Below are positions 25,874 to 35,013 of a stretch of DNA of 64,000 bases, piece by piece. The stretch is taken from positions 1 through 64,000 of the forward strand of contig UCCS01000064.1 in the NCBI GenBank assembly GCA_900470965.1, read 5' to 3'. This DNA comes from Hyphomicrobiales bacterium (GTDB lineage Bacteria > Pseudomonadota > Alphaproteobacteria > Rhizobiales > Rhizobiaceae). The position numbers and the translations under genes are program-made. Each line of letters starts with the position of its first letter. The first letter of the stretch is position 1. Under the pieces are notes generated by a model that saw only the letters and a program-made list of their open reading frames with translations, had not been told where the DNA came from and made no database searches.

Positions 25874-26971
25874 CTATTTCAGCCGGCCGGTCTGGCCGCG
25901 GTCGCGAAGATAATGGTCGGCAATGGCGCAGGCGATCATCGCCTCGCCGATCGGCACGGCGCGGATGCCGACGCAGGGGTCATGACGGCCCTTGGTGCGG
26001 ATATCGACATTCTTGCCGTCGGCATCGATCGACTGCCGTTCGGTGAGAATGGAAGAGGTCGGCTTGACGGCAAAGCGGGCGACGACCGGCTGGCCGGTCG
26101 AAATGCCCCCGAGGATGCCGCCGGCATTGTTGGACAGGAAGATCGGCTTGCCGTCATTGCCCATGCGCATCTCGTCGGCATTGTCCTCGCCGCTCGTCTC
26201 TGCGGCGGCAAAGCCGTTGCCGATCTCGACGCCCTTGACGGCGTTGATCGACATCAGCAGCGAGGCGATATCCTGGTCGAGCTTGCCGTAGATCGGGGCG
26301 CCGAGACCGGCGGGTACACCTTCGGCGATTACCTCGATGACGGCGCCGATAGAGGAGCCGGCCTTGCGGATGCCGTCGAGATACTCTTCCCAGACCGGCA
26401 CGATCTCGGCGTCCGGCGAGAAGAACGGGTTCTGCCCGACCTGATCCCAGTCCCAGTTGGCACGGTTGATCTTGTGCTTGCCGATCTGCACCAGCGCGCC
26501 GCGGATGGTGACACCAGGCACGACGAGCCGGGCGATGCCGCCGGCTGCCACGCGGGCAGCGGTCTCGCGGGCAGACGAACGGCCACCGCCGCGATAGTCG
26601 CGGATGCCGTATTTGGTATCATAGGTATAGTCGGCATGGCCGGGGCGATATTGCCGGGCGATCTCGCCGTAGTCCTTGGAACGCTGGTCGGTATTCTCGA
26701 TCAGCATGGAAATCGGTGTGCCAGTCGAAATCATCGTCTCGCCGTCGGCGTCCATCATCACGCCCGAGAGAACTTTCACCAGGTCGTCTTCGCGCCGCTG
26801 GGTGACGAAACGGCTCTGGCCGGGCTTACGCTTGTCGAGCCAGACCTGCAGGTCCTCGAGCTTGAAGCGCAGCCCCGGAGGGCAGCCGTCGACGACGGCG
26901 CCGAGCGCCGGCCCATGGCTTTCGCCCCAGGTAGTTACACGGAAGAGATGACCGAATGTATTGTGCGACAT
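25874..26971 (-). CDS. aroC: chorismate synthase
   Basis: A 365-aa enzyme that converts EPSP to chorismate using reduced FMN. Family motifs are GESHGPALGAVVDGCPPG near the N-terminus, GGGRSSARETAARVAAG in the middle and KPTSSI near the C-terminus. The downstream ribB supplies riboflavin for the required flavin, so the pairing is metabolically sensible. It starts at the ATG at 26971. Confidence 0.96.
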   Translation of the reverse strand: MSHNTFGHLFRVTTWGESHGPALGAVVDGCPPGLRFKLEDLQVWLDKRKPGQSRFVTQRREDDLVKVLSGVMMDADGETMISTGTPISMLIENTDQRSKDYGEIARQYRPGHADYTYDTKYGIRDYRGGGRSSARETAARVAAGGIARLVVPGVTIRGALVQIGKHKINRANWDWDQVGQNPFFSPDAEIVPVWEEYLDGIRKAGSSIGAVIEVIAEGVPAGLGAPIYGKLDQDIASLLMSINAVKGVEIGNGFAAAETSGEDNADEMRMGNDGKPIFLSNNAGGILGGISTGQPVVARFAVKPTSSILTERQSIDADGKNVDIRTKGRHDPCVGIRAVPIGEAMIACAIADHYLRDRGQTGRLK

Positions 26972-27146
26972 GTGTTCCCGCCGGATGCGCGGAACCAGTC
27001 GTCACCGGCCGCGCCATTACTCGAAAAGGCGCGACACTCATAGGCCAAAAAACCGTTCAGGCAAAAGCCTTTCTTTGCGCCTGATGGTGCGATCAGGGAA
27101 ATGGTATTTCCCGTATTTGCGACCGATAGCAGCCGCGGCTTCAGCG

Positions 27147-30100
27147 CTAGGATGCCAGCAGCCAGGCCGTGCCGCGCGCCTCAATGGCGAAGTCATCGAA
27201 GGAAAGGGGACGTGCGAAGGCGTAACCCTGCAGCAGATCGCAGCCGAGATCGCGCAGCAGTTCGGCATGTGCCAGCGTCTCGACACCCTCCGCCACGGTC
27301 TCCACACCGAGCGAACGGGCGATTTCGATGATGGAACTGACGAGCGCGCGCTCCTGTGAGGATGCGACGATCGGCTGGACAAGCTGCCGGTCGATCTTCA
27401 GCCGTTTCGGCTTGAGCTTCAGCAGCGACACGATCGAGGTGTGGCCGGTGCCGAAATCGTCGATCTCGATATCGATGCCGAGCGCCTTGATCCGTTCGAG
27501 GTTTTGCGAAACCACGTCCTCGCTTTCGTCGAGAAAGATGGATTCCACCAGTTCGAAGGAAATCTCGCCGGGGCGGATCTGCAGGTCACCAAGCGATTCC
27601 AGGAGGCTGCCGTCATGCAGGCGCCGCGCCGAAACGTTGACGGAGACTTTCGGTATATAGATGCCCTGTGCCGCCCAGCGCATCTTGTCGCGCAGCGCGG
27701 TTTCCAGGACGATGCGGTCGAGCGTCTGCACGACGTTGATCTCATCGGCAATGCGCAGGAATTTGTCCGGGGTGAGCAAGCCCTTGGAGGGATGGCGCCA
27801 GCGCACCAGCGCCTCGACGCCCGTCAGCTTCATCGTCCGCGCGCAGAATTGCGGTTGGTACCAGGCCGTGAACTCGCCATTGTCGATGCCGGCAAGGATT
27901 TCATCGGCCGTGCGTTTATTGTTGATGATGTCGGCCTGCAGATTGTGGTTGAAGAATTCGAAGCGGTTGCGGCCGAGGCTCTTGGCGCGATAGAGCGCGA
28001 TGTCGGCATTGATCAACACTTTGCGGGCATCGACATGAATGCCGTTCGCCAGTGCAATGCCGATCGACACGCCGCAACGGCAGGGAAACCCCTGGAAATC
28101 GACGGGCTGGCGCATTTCCTCGATGACGCGGCCTGCAAGCTTCGCCATCTCCTTGTCGCCCACGTCGAAGGAGAGGATGACGAACTCGTCGCCGCCGATA
28201 CGCGCAACGACATCGCTGTCACGCAGATTTCTGGAAAGCACGCGTGAAGCATGGACCAGCATCGCATCGCCGGCTGCATGTCCCAGCGTGTCGTTGATTT
28301 CCTTGAAGCGGTCGAGGTCGATATGCAGGATCGCAAATTTCTGCCGGTCGTTATGGCCGGCATCCGTCAGGTTTTCCAGCGCGATATCGAGCTTGCGACG
28401 GTTGGCAAGCGAGGTCAGCGGGTCGTGCAGGGAATTGTGCTCGATCCTGTTCTTTGCGAGTTCCAGCTCGATGTTCTTGGTGATCGCCTCATCCTTCGCG
28501 GCCTTGAGGCGCAGCGTCATCAATGCATCCTCGGTCGAATCGAAGGCGATGCCGATGATCTTCATCTCGCCGATCGGTGTGCGGTGCACCTTTCCGACGG
28601 AACGCACGTAGCGCACGCCGCCATTTTCGTCCGGCACGCGGCAGACCAGCGTATGCGTGTCTCCGAGCTGCCTGAAATGCCGGGCGCTTTCGAGCGCCAG
28701 CCCGCGGTCATCGGGGTGAATGCAGGAGAGCCATGCGTCCTCGGTCACGAAGGCATTGCTCTGCTTCAACCCGTAGAGCTCGTGCATGCGCTCGTCCCAG
28801 ATCGAGCCGCTCTTGCCGAGAATTGCCTCCCAGATGCCGCATTGATAGGAATCGAGGGCCAGATCGAGCTTGCCGGAGAGTTCGGAAAGCTCCGCCTCGC
28901 GGCTTGAAAGTTCTTCCAGCGCGAGTTCCAGCTCGGCATTCTTGAGCTCGCTCGTTTCCTTGGCAAGGCGAAGCGTGTTGGTGACTTCCGCATCGGCTGT
29001 CACGTCCCAGACGATGCCGATCGTCTTTCCTGTGCCGCCGGCATCCGTATAGAAGGCGCCGATGGAACGCAGATGGCGGATGCGGCCATCGTCCCGCATC
29101 ACCCTGTATTGCGCGGTGCAGGCTTCTCCAGCGATGCTGCAACCGAAGAAATGAACCTCGGCGATTTCGCGGTCTTCCGGCACGATAGTCGAAAGCCACA
29201 CTTCCAGTGGCCGGCTGCCTTCGATCGCTTTGAGGCCGTGAAGGGTGGATGCGCGTGCATCCCAGGCAAGGTTGGTGGCGTTTTCCTGCAGCTCCCATAT
29301 GCCGATCCGGGAAGATTCCAGCGCCAGGTTGAGGCGCTGCGACAGTTCCATAAGTTTGGCTTCCCGGGCCTCGAGCTGCGTGATGTTGCGGTTGCGTTCG
29401 CCAAGCAGCAATGTGGCGAAAAAGATCGGGATGATGATCACGCAGCCTGCGGCGACGATGATCAATCGCAGTTCACGCTGATTATTGGGAACCGCATGCC
29501 AGCCGGAGTTCGGCACTGCCGCCAGTTCCCATCGCCCGCCCGCGAAGTTGATTTTGCGGCGAAGCGGATCCTTCTCGTAGATATTGGAAGGGCCGAAGAA
29601 GGGCGCGGCCGTTTCGTCCGGAATGCCGATGTCACGCACCGCGATCGACAAATGGTCGAGATGCGGATAGCGCTCCTGGTTTTCGCTGTTGCGCGCGGGC
29701 TTCAGGCCGGTCGCCTCGTAGAACATGTTCTGGTCGATGACCACCTCGACCGCGCCCCAGATGCGACGCTGGCCGTTCTGCTTGACGAAAACCGGGAAGA
29801 AGATCGCGAAGGCGTTTTCTGCATCCGCCGTCTTGAAGGGACCGTAGAAGCGCGCCGACTGGTCGCCGGTATTGCGGCTGATCGACATGCGCTCCATCAG
29901 CCGCTCGCGCACATCCTTGCCGATCCTGTCTCGACCGGATTGCGCCGGATAGACCGACTTGACGATGAAATCAGGCGCGACCGCAATATGGATGAAATGT
30001 GGGTTCTGGATCAGCAGCCAGTTGATCTGCCGTTCCATCTCCACTTCGTTCGTCTGCGTGCCGAGTGAGATCAGGTTGGAAAGGTCGCGGACGGCGGTAA

Positions 30101-30320
30101 TGTCCATATTGATCTGCGCCATCATGCGGGCACGGATCAGGTTCGTCTCGTTTTCGGTACGGATTTGCAGCTCGCGCAGATGGGCGGCAGTATTTGCTCT
30201 GTCGAGTGCAAAGCCGACGGCAATTACGACAATGGCCACGAGGGCTGAAACCAGCAGCGAGACACGCGTATTCTTCAGAACACGCCGCAGCTGGTTGCCG
30301 TTGCTCAGCCGGAATTGCAA
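27147..30320 (-). CDS. membrane CHASE-PAS-PAS-GGDEF-EAL c-di-GMP protein
   Basis: A 1057-aa bifunctional signalling protein. TM1 is at about residues 19-40, a CHASE-like extracytoplasmic sensor at about 75-250 and TM2 near 285-305. Then follow a coiled coil, two PAS domains (about 335-455 and 480-605), GGDEF (RIGGDEFVIL intact; HNSLHDPLTSLANRR) and EAL (GVEALVRWRHP, ELVES, DDFGTGHTS all kept). Both c-di-GMP synthesis and breakdown are possible. The first codon is TTG at 30320 behind TAGGGGTATGTGAT; the upstream ATG is out of frame. The ligand is unknown. Confidence 0.92.
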   Translation of the reverse strand: MQFRLSNGNQLRRVLKNTRVSLLVSALVAIVVIAVGFALDRANTAAHLRELQIRTENETNLIRARMMAQINMDITAVRDLSNLISLGTQTNEVEMERQINWLLIQNPHFIHIAVAPDFIVKSVYPAQSGRDRIGKDVRERLMERMSISRNTGDQSARFYGPFKTADAENAFAIFFPVFVKQNGQRRIWGAVEVVIDQNMFYEATGLKPARNSENQERYPHLDHLSIAVRDIGIPDETAAPFFGPSNIYEKDPLRRKINFAGGRWELAAVPNSGWHAVPNNQRELRLIIVAAGCVIIIPIFFATLLLGERNRNITQLEAREAKLMELSQRLNLALESSRIGIWELQENATNLAWDARASTLHGLKAIEGSRPLEVWLSTIVPEDREIAEVHFFGCSIAGEACTAQYRVMRDDGRIRHLRSIGAFYTDAGGTGKTIGIVWDVTADAEVTNTLRLAKETSELKNAELELALEELSSREAELSELSGKLDLALDSYQCGIWEAILGKSGSIWDERMHELYGLKQSNAFVTEDAWLSCIHPDDRGLALESARHFRQLGDTHTLVCRVPDENGGVRYVRSVGKVHRTPIGEMKIIGIAFDSTEDALMTLRLKAAKDEAITKNIELELAKNRIEHNSLHDPLTSLANRRKLDIALENLTDAGHNDRQKFAILHIDLDRFKEINDTLGHAAGDAMLVHASRVLSRNLRDSDVVARIGGDEFVILSFDVGDKEMAKLAGRVIEEMRQPVDFQGFPCRCGVSIGIALANGIHVDARKVLINADIALYRAKSLGRNRFEFFNHNLQADIINNKRTADEILAGIDNGEFTAWYQPQFCARTMKLTGVEALVRWRHPSKGLLTPDKFLRIADEINVVQTLDRIVLETALRDKMRWAAQGIYIPKVSVNVSARRLHDGSLLESLGDLQIRPGEISFELVESIFLDESEDVVSQNLERIKALGIDIEIDDFGTGHTSIVSLLKLKPKRLKIDRQLVQPIVASSQERALVSSIIEIARSLGVETVAEGVETLAHAELLRDLGCDLLQGYAFARPLSFDDFAIEARGTAWLLAS

Positions 30321-30566
30321 ATCACATACCCCTACATTCGGGCCGACTTTAGGGGGCAGGAGTTAATTTACGATTGCGCGCATTCGCGGCCGCTAAATCG
30401 CGTAAACAGAGAGAAAATGACGGTTAATCGAGCCTCTTGATTATCCGTAAAATCCTATTCATCAATTGGGCGCCGAAAGCCATTCTTCCGGGCAATTTTC
30501 GCCATATTCAGGAGTTTATCTGTGGCCACTCGATATCAATGGCAGCGTTTCAAAGGGATTGCCGAC

Positions 30567-30827
30567 ATGCGTTTCGTTATTGCTACGCTTCTGGCCACGG
30601 CAAATTTTCTTTCGCCCATGAGCAGTTTTGCCGAGAGCGCTGATGTCGAGGCGACGATCAAGAAGGTCGATACGGCCAATCTCGTCCTGACGCTCGATGA
30701 TGGCAAGACCTATCAGGCGCCCGAGGAATTCGATTTCGAAGGCCTGAAGGCCGGCGTCAAGGTGGTGATTTTCTATACGGAAGTCGACGGCAAGCGCGTC
30801 ATCAACGATCTCGACATCGTCAAGTAA
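30567..30827 (+). CDS. DUF1344 family secreted protein
   Basis: An 86-aa protein. The signal peptide (MRFVIATLLATANFLSPMSSFAES) gives a mature domain of about 60 residues beginning ADVEATIKKVDTANLVLTLDDG. This all-beta DUF1344 pattern is common in rhizobial periplasmic proteins of unknown function. AAAGGGATTGCCGAC precedes the ATG at 30567; the longer reading frame from 30522 lacks support. It is divergent from the large GGDEF/EAL gene and convergent with the phosphatase gene. Confidence 0.82.
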   Translation: MRFVIATLLATANFLSPMSSFAESADVEATIKKVDTANLVLTLDDGKTYQAPEEFDFEGLKAGVKVVIFYTEVDGKRVINDLDIVK

Positions 30828-30843
30828 GCAAGCCGCATTTGGG

Positions 30844-31434
30844 CTAGATCCAGCCGATCAGGCTCTGCGACGTCTCGATTTTCAAAATCCGGTCCTGCGG
30901 GATTTCGCCCTCAGAGGCGACGTCCTTCGGCAGGTTGGAGATTATCTTGAACAAGCTTCTGATGACGCCGCCATGGGTGACGCAGACGGTCGGCCGGTCG
31001 ACTGAATTCAGCCATGCGCCGGTCCGCCACGACATGATCTCGTAGCTTTCCGCATCTTCGCCCGGCGGAATGAAATCCCATTTGTTGATGTTGCGTTCCG
31101 TCACTCTCTCGGCCTGCGAGCCCCTGAGCTGCTTTAGCGTATAGCCTTCCCAGTCGCCAAAGGAGACTTCGACCAGACGTTCGTCGGTTCGGTAATCCTT
31201 GGGCGGGAGCCCCATGGCCGATCGCATGATCTCCATGGTCTCGCGCGTACGCCCGAGCGGGCTTGCGACGAAATCGAATTCCGTATCTTCGCCCTTCAGG
31301 ACCGCCGCAAGGGCGATCCCGTTCTGTTTTGCCTGTTCGCGGCCGATCGCATTGATCGGAATATCCTTCTGCCCCTGCAGACGGCGTTCCGCATTCCAGT
31401 CGGTCTGGCCGTGTCTGATCACATAGATGAGCAC
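30844..31434 (-). CDS. histidine phosphatase family protein (phosphoglycerate mutase-like)
   Basis: A 196-aa protein with the catalytic RHG motif (YVIRHGQTDWNAERRLQGQ), the second-site ASPLGRTRETMEIM, the acid FGDWEG and the distal VTHGGVIRSL His. These are the complete residues of a phosphohistidine phosphatase of the cofactor-dependent PGM superfamily. The substrate is not determinable; broad phosphatase activity is as likely as mutase. It follows fabI by 32 bp on the same strand. Confidence 0.9.
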   Translation of the reverse strand: MLIYVIRHGQTDWNAERRLQGQKDIPINAIGREQAKQNGIALAAVLKGEDTEFDFVASPLGRTRETMEIMRSAMGLPPKDYRTDERLVEVSFGDWEGYTLKQLRGSQAERVTERNINKWDFIPPGEDAESYEIMSWRTGAWLNSVDRPTVCVTHGGVIRSLFKIISNLPKDVASEGEIPQDRILKIETSQSLIGWI

Positions 31435-31466
31435 GGGGATCGGCTCCGCTTAGGGGGGAGGACGCC

Positions 31467-32285
31467 TCAGTCCTTGATGACAGAAATATCAGGCGCGTCC
31501 ACAGCCTTCATGCCGATGACATGATAGCCGCTGTCGGCATGATGCACTTCACCCGTCACCGAACGGGACAGGTCCGAGAGAAGGTAGAGGCCGACATCGC
31601 CCACTTCCTCGATGGTCACGGTACGGCGCAACGGCGCATTATACTCGTTCCACTTGAGGATGTAGCGGAAATCGCCGATGCCGGAGGCAGCAAGCGTCTT
31701 GATCGGGCCTGCCGAAACAGCGTTGACGCGGATGTTCTTCGGTCCGAGGTCGACGGCGAGATACTTCACGCTGGCTTCAAGAGCCGCCTTGGCGACGCCC
31801 ATGACATTGTAGTTCGGCATCACCTTTTCAGCACCGTAATAGGTGAGGGTGAGCATCGAACCGCCTTCCGTCATCAGCTTCTCGGCGCGGCGAGCGACCG
31901 AGGTGAAGGAGTAGACGGAGATCTGCATGGTCTTTGCGAAGTTGTCGGCCGACGTATCGACGTAACGGCCCGTCAGCTCGTCCTTGTCGGAAAAGCCGAT
32001 CGCGTGCACGATGAAATCGATCTTGCCCCACAGCTTCTCGACGTTTTCGAAAACGGCATCGATCGTGGATTCATCGCTGACATCGCAATGGCCGACCATG
32101 ACGGCGCCGATTTCGGCAGCCAGCGGCTCCACGCGCTTCTTCAAGGCATCGCCCTGGTAAGTGAAGGCAACTTCTCCGCCCTGCGCATGAATGGCCTTGG
32201 CAATACCCCACGCAATCGAACGATTGTTGGCGACACCCATGATGACGCCGCGTTTGCCTGCCATGAGGCCGGATGCTTGAGCCAT
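31467..32285 (-). CDS. fabI: enoyl-[acyl-carrier-protein] reductase (NADH)
   Basis: A 272-aa SDR-type enoyl-ACP reductase for the last step of fatty acid elongation. GVANNRSIAWGIAKA is the FabI-type cofactor loop. LTLTYYGAEKVMPNYNVMGVAKAAL holds the FabI Y-x6-Y-x6-K catalytic pattern, and the region around AASGIGDF is the triclosan loop. It is complete. A 15-bp palindrome sits 31 bp before the start and could control it. Confidence 0.96.
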   Translation of the reverse strand: MAQASGLMAGKRGVIMGVANNRSIAWGIAKAIHAQGGEVAFTYQGDALKKRVEPLAAEIGAVMVGHCDVSDESTIDAVFENVEKLWGKIDFIVHAIGFSDKDELTGRYVDTSADNFAKTMQISVYSFTSVARRAEKLMTEGGSMLTLTYYGAEKVMPNYNVMGVAKAALEASVKYLAVDLGPKNIRVNAVSAGPIKTLAASGIGDFRYILKWNEYNAPLRRTVTIEEVGDVGLYLLSDLSRSVTGEVHHADSGYHVIGMKAVDAPDISVIKD

Positions 32286-32316
32286 ATTTCGCTTCCCTAG
32301 GAATTCTGATGATCCT

Positions 32317-32331
32317 GCCTATGGCATAGGC
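32317..32331. promoter_or_regulatory. palindrome GCCTATG-G-CATAGGC upstream of fabI
   Basis: A perfect 7+1+7 inverted repeat 31 bp upstream of the fabI ATG. It is flanked by a wider inverted pair, TGATGATC (from 32308) and GATCATCA (near 32354). It is a candidate operator or leader stem; the factor is unknown. Confidence 0.4.
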
Positions 32332-32407
32332 CGTTAATCGGTTCAAGCAGGCCCAAGATCATCAACTGTTAGGGATCGTAACAAAGGGTGCGATTGTCAC
32401 CGAAATT

Positions 32408-33577
32408 TCATAAAAACAGCCCTTCACGCATGCTCCGCATGAGATCAGTGACTTTAGCGTCGGGTTTTTCCCACAACATAATACGCAATTCGACGACGAG
32501 ATCGCCTTTTCCGCCGCTGTCGTTAGGCAGACCTTGGTCGGGAATGCGGATAGTCTTGTCGGAGCCGGACCAGGCAGGGACTGTCACATTGAGCGGTCCC
32601 TGCGGACCGTCAACGCGCGCCTCGGTGCCAAGCACTGCGTTTTCGATGTTGAGCGGCAGCACGGCATGCACGTCGAAGCCATCGACGGTAAAGCGCGGAT
32701 CGGGCGCGATGTGGATATTGATGACGGCGTCGCCGCGTTGCATGCCCGGCAGCTTGAATCCTTGCCCTTTGAGCCGGACCTGATGGCCTTCAGTCGTGCC
32801 GGCCGGAAGGGCGAAGCCGACTTCGCGGCCCTCCGGAAGGGAAACTGTCGTCCAGCTTCCCTTCATGATGTCTTCGATCGTCACGGTTGCGGTCGCCACT
32901 TCATCCGGCGCCTTCTCAAGGCCTGGCTGGCCGGCGCCGGTGAAGCGGCGCACGAGCGAGGTCAGCAGGCTGAGCGGTAGCGACATGTTGGCGCCAGTGC
33001 CGGTGGTGGACTCGGTCTGCTCGTCCTCCGCCCTGGCGGTTTCGGATTCCGCTGTTTCCTGTTCCGGCTGCTTGGCCGCCTCGGCTGCATGCGGCCTGGC
33101 TTGTGCTTGCTGAGAATGCGCTTGCTGGGCGTGCGATTGCGCCTGGGCGCCAAAAATGCGTTCGACCATCTCTTCTGCGGCTTCGGTTGTGCCTGCCTGC
33201 TGCTGTTTGGCACCTGCTGCTGCGGCCTTCTGCGCATTGGCATTGGCGCGCGCAAGCTCTTCCATCACGCGCTCGGCATTGGCCTGCGCGGCCTTGGCGC
33301 GGACGGCGGCCTCACGGGCAGCCTGGCGCTGCTGCATGATCGTCTGTTCCTGCTTCTTGGCTTCTGCCATGCGCACGGCGCTGTCGAAGAGATTACGCTT
33401 TCTCGGATCTTTCAACGTTTCATAGGCGCGGCCGATCTCGGCGAAACGTGCGGTCGCCGTCGGGTCGCCCTGATTGTGATCAGGATGCACGGCCTTGGCC
33501 ATGTTGCGCCAGGCAGTCTTGATTTCGTCTGCTCCTGCGTCGCGCTTGACGCCCAGCACCTTGTATGGATCACGCAT
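32408..33577 (-). CDS. DnaJ/CbpA-like co-chaperone
   Basis: A 389-aa protein. The N-terminal J domain (MRDPYKVLGVKRDAGADEIK; HPD in AVHPDHNQGD) is complete. An Ala/Gln/Glu-rich low-complexity linker at about residues 75-200 replaces the G/F region, and there is no zinc-finger CxxCxGxG repeat. The two-part C-terminal substrate-binding domain follows (VTIEDIMKGSWTTVSLPEG, VDGFDVHAVLPLNIENAVLG). This is the type II DnaJ/CbpA layout, stimulating DnaK. The ATG at 33577 was chosen because four upstream codons are not conserved-looking. Confidence 0.9.
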   Translation of the reverse strand: MRDPYKVLGVKRDAGADEIKTAWRNMAKAVHPDHNQGDPTATARFAEIGRAYETLKDPRKRNLFDSAVRMAEAKKQEQTIMQQRQAAREAAVRAKAAQANAERVMEELARANANAQKAAAAGAKQQQAGTTEAAEEMVERIFGAQAQSHAQQAHSQQAQARPHAAEAAKQPEQETAESETARAEDEQTESTTGTGANMSLPLSLLTSLVRRFTGAGQPGLEKAPDEVATATVTIEDIMKGSWTTVSLPEGREVGFALPAGTTEGHQVRLKGQGFKLPGMQRGDAVINIHIAPDPRFTVDGFDVHAVLPLNIENAVLGTEARVDGPQGPLNVTVPAWSGSDKTIRIPDQGLPNDSGGKGDLVVELRIMLWEKPDAKVTDLMRSMREGLFL

Positions 33578-33864
33578 TGTTCGCACCACCGCTGTCGCAA
33601 TCCGGGAGGCATGTTCCTCGTGGCCGTTCCCGGAAACCGAATCTCAACTCATGACGCGCCGTCCGGTTCGCTCTCGCGACAGGAAAGCCCGCTCGTTGGG
33701 CGATCGTGCGGTAGAGTTGCTAATCACTTCTTATTTCCGAAGTTGGATATGGGGTGTTTCGCCGCGAATGGTTAGCCTTTCACTAAACATTGAGGCGAAT
33801 CGGCACGGCACATTAACCCTGACGTGTCAGGGGCGCATCGTGCCGGAACAGGTGGACGGTGGGA
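33578..33864. other. 287-bp intergenic region with CCCTGAC-GT-GTCAGGG repeat
   Basis: The gap between the dnaJ-like start and the lipoprotein gene end. A perfect 7+2+7 inverted repeat lies at 33817-33832, 33 bp beyond the lipoprotein stop. It could be the terminator stem of that gene (though it lacks a T-tract) or an operator. No ORF is credible here. Confidence 0.45.
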
Positions 33865-34323
33865 TCAGCTTTCCGGCTGGAAGCTCAGAAGCTGCCAGTT
33901 GCCGCCACCGACAAGGCAGGTCTTGCCGTAGAATTTGGCGATGCCGACATAGGAATGCCGCGTCGTGCGGAACTGGCGGCAAACCTGGCCGGCGTCATTA
34001 TTCTCCACGATCGTGTCGATGATGCCGGCGCTGCCGGTGGACGCATTGGCCCAGGGAAGCGGCTGTCCTTCGAGCTTCTGGATATCGGCAGACGTCACGG
34101 CGTTGCGCACCGTCATCTCGTCGGAAAGCGTATCGGTGCTGGGCGCTGGCTGCGGCACCGTGCCGGTCGCAACCGAACGGTCCACCTTTGACGAACTCAG
34201 GAAATCGAACCCTCCGGCCACGCAGCCGGAAAGTGACAGAATCGCGATACCGACGATGGAGAGCCTGAAGCTGCGGCGCAGCGAACCCTTTGTATGGCGA
34301 TGTGTCTTTGCTATGACTTCCAC
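33865..34323 (-). CDS. RT0821/Lpp0805-type outer-membrane surface lipoprotein
   Basis: A 152-aa protein. I choose the GTG at 34323 because GGGGAAGGATACAGG precedes it. This start puts a basic N-terminus and a lipoprotein signal (LSIVGIAILSLSGC) directly ahead of the lipobox Cys near residue 34. The mature part contains a C-terminal domain (VCRQFRTTRHSYVGIAKFYGKTC) with two Cys, typical of the 17-kDa surface antigen relatives. The role is structural or unknown. Its leader carries an 8-bp hairpin next to the Shine-Dalgarno. It is divergent from pdxH. Confidence 0.8.
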   Translation of the reverse strand: MEVIAKTHRHTKGSLRRSFRLSIVGIAILSLSGCVAGGFDFLSSSKVDRSVATGTVPQPAPSTDTLSDEMTVRNAVTSADIQKLEGQPLPWANASTGSAGIIDTIVENNDAGQVCRQFRTTRHSYVGIAKFYGKTCLVGGGNWQLLSFQPES

Positions 34324-34335
34324 CCTGTATCCTTC

Positions 34336-34354
34336 CCCAGCTTCGAAAGCTGGG
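34336..34354. other. 5'-leader hairpin abutting the lipoprotein Shine-Dalgarno
   Basis: CCCAGCTT-CGA-AAGCTGGG is a perfect 8+3+8 stem-loop. Read leftward, its 3' arm runs straight into GGAAGGA of the lipoprotein gene, so folding could affect ribosome access or mRNA stability. Confidence 0.45.
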
Positions 34355-34387
34355 TCAGTTTTCATAAACCGCGGGATTTGAATTAAT

Positions 34388-35008
34388 ATGTCGGAAAACG
34401 GGTTAACAGGTGGTGACTTTACCGAAAGTGAAGAGCCCTTCAAGCTCTTTGGGGAATGGCTGAAGGAGGCGGAGGCTTCCGAAGTCAACGACCCCAATGC
34501 TGTCGCGCTCGCGACGGTCGATGAAGATGGGCTGCCCAATGTCCGCATGGTTCTCCTGAAGGGTTTCGATACCGACGGATTCGTCTTCTACACGAATTTC
34601 GAGAGCCGGAAAGGTCGCGAAATCTTGGGGCAGAAGAAAGCCGCCATGTGTTTCCACTGGAAAACGCTGCGCCGCCAGGTGCGCATTCGCGGCCCTGTCG
34701 AATTGGTCACCGATGCCGAGGCCGACGCTTATTTTGCGACCCGCGCCCGCGGCAGCCGTATCGGCGCCTGGGCTTCCAAGCAGTCGCGCCCGCTCGAAAG
34801 CCGCTTCGCGCTGGAAAAGGCCGTTGCCGAATATACGGCGCGTTACGCCATCGGCGACATCCCGCGCCCGTCTTACTGGTCCGGCTTCCGGATCCGCCCG
34901 ACCTCGATCGAGTTCTGGAAAGACCAGAAGTTCCGACTACACGACCGCGTCGAGTTTCGCCGACCGACGCCTGAGGGGGCCTGGGACAAGGTGCGAATGT
35001 ATCCGTGA
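34388..35008 (+). CDS. pdxH: pyridoxamine 5'-phosphate oxidase
   Basis: A 206-aa FMN enzyme that oxidises PNP or PMP to pyridoxal 5'-phosphate. Family motifs are NAVALATVDEDGLPNVRMVLLKGFD, FYTNFESRKGREI, FHWKTLRRQVRIRG and the C-terminal WSGFRIRPTSIEFW...LHDRVEFRR substrate and FMN contacts. It is complete. No Shine-Dalgarno is visible before the ATG (upstream bases are A/T-rich), so initiation may be weak or leaderless. It is convergent with the polysaccharide deacetylase gene (5-bp gap). Confidence 0.95.
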   Translation: MSENGLTGGDFTESEEPFKLFGEWLKEAEASEVNDPNAVALATVDEDGLPNVRMVLLKGFDTDGFVFYTNFESRKGREILGQKKAAMCFHWKTLRRQVRIRGPVELVTDAEADAYFATRARGSRIGAWASKQSRPLESRFALEKAVAEYTARYAIGDIPRPSYWSGFRIRPTSIEFWKDQKFRLHDRVEFRRPTPEGAWDKVRMYP

Positions 35009-35013
35009 AGGGC

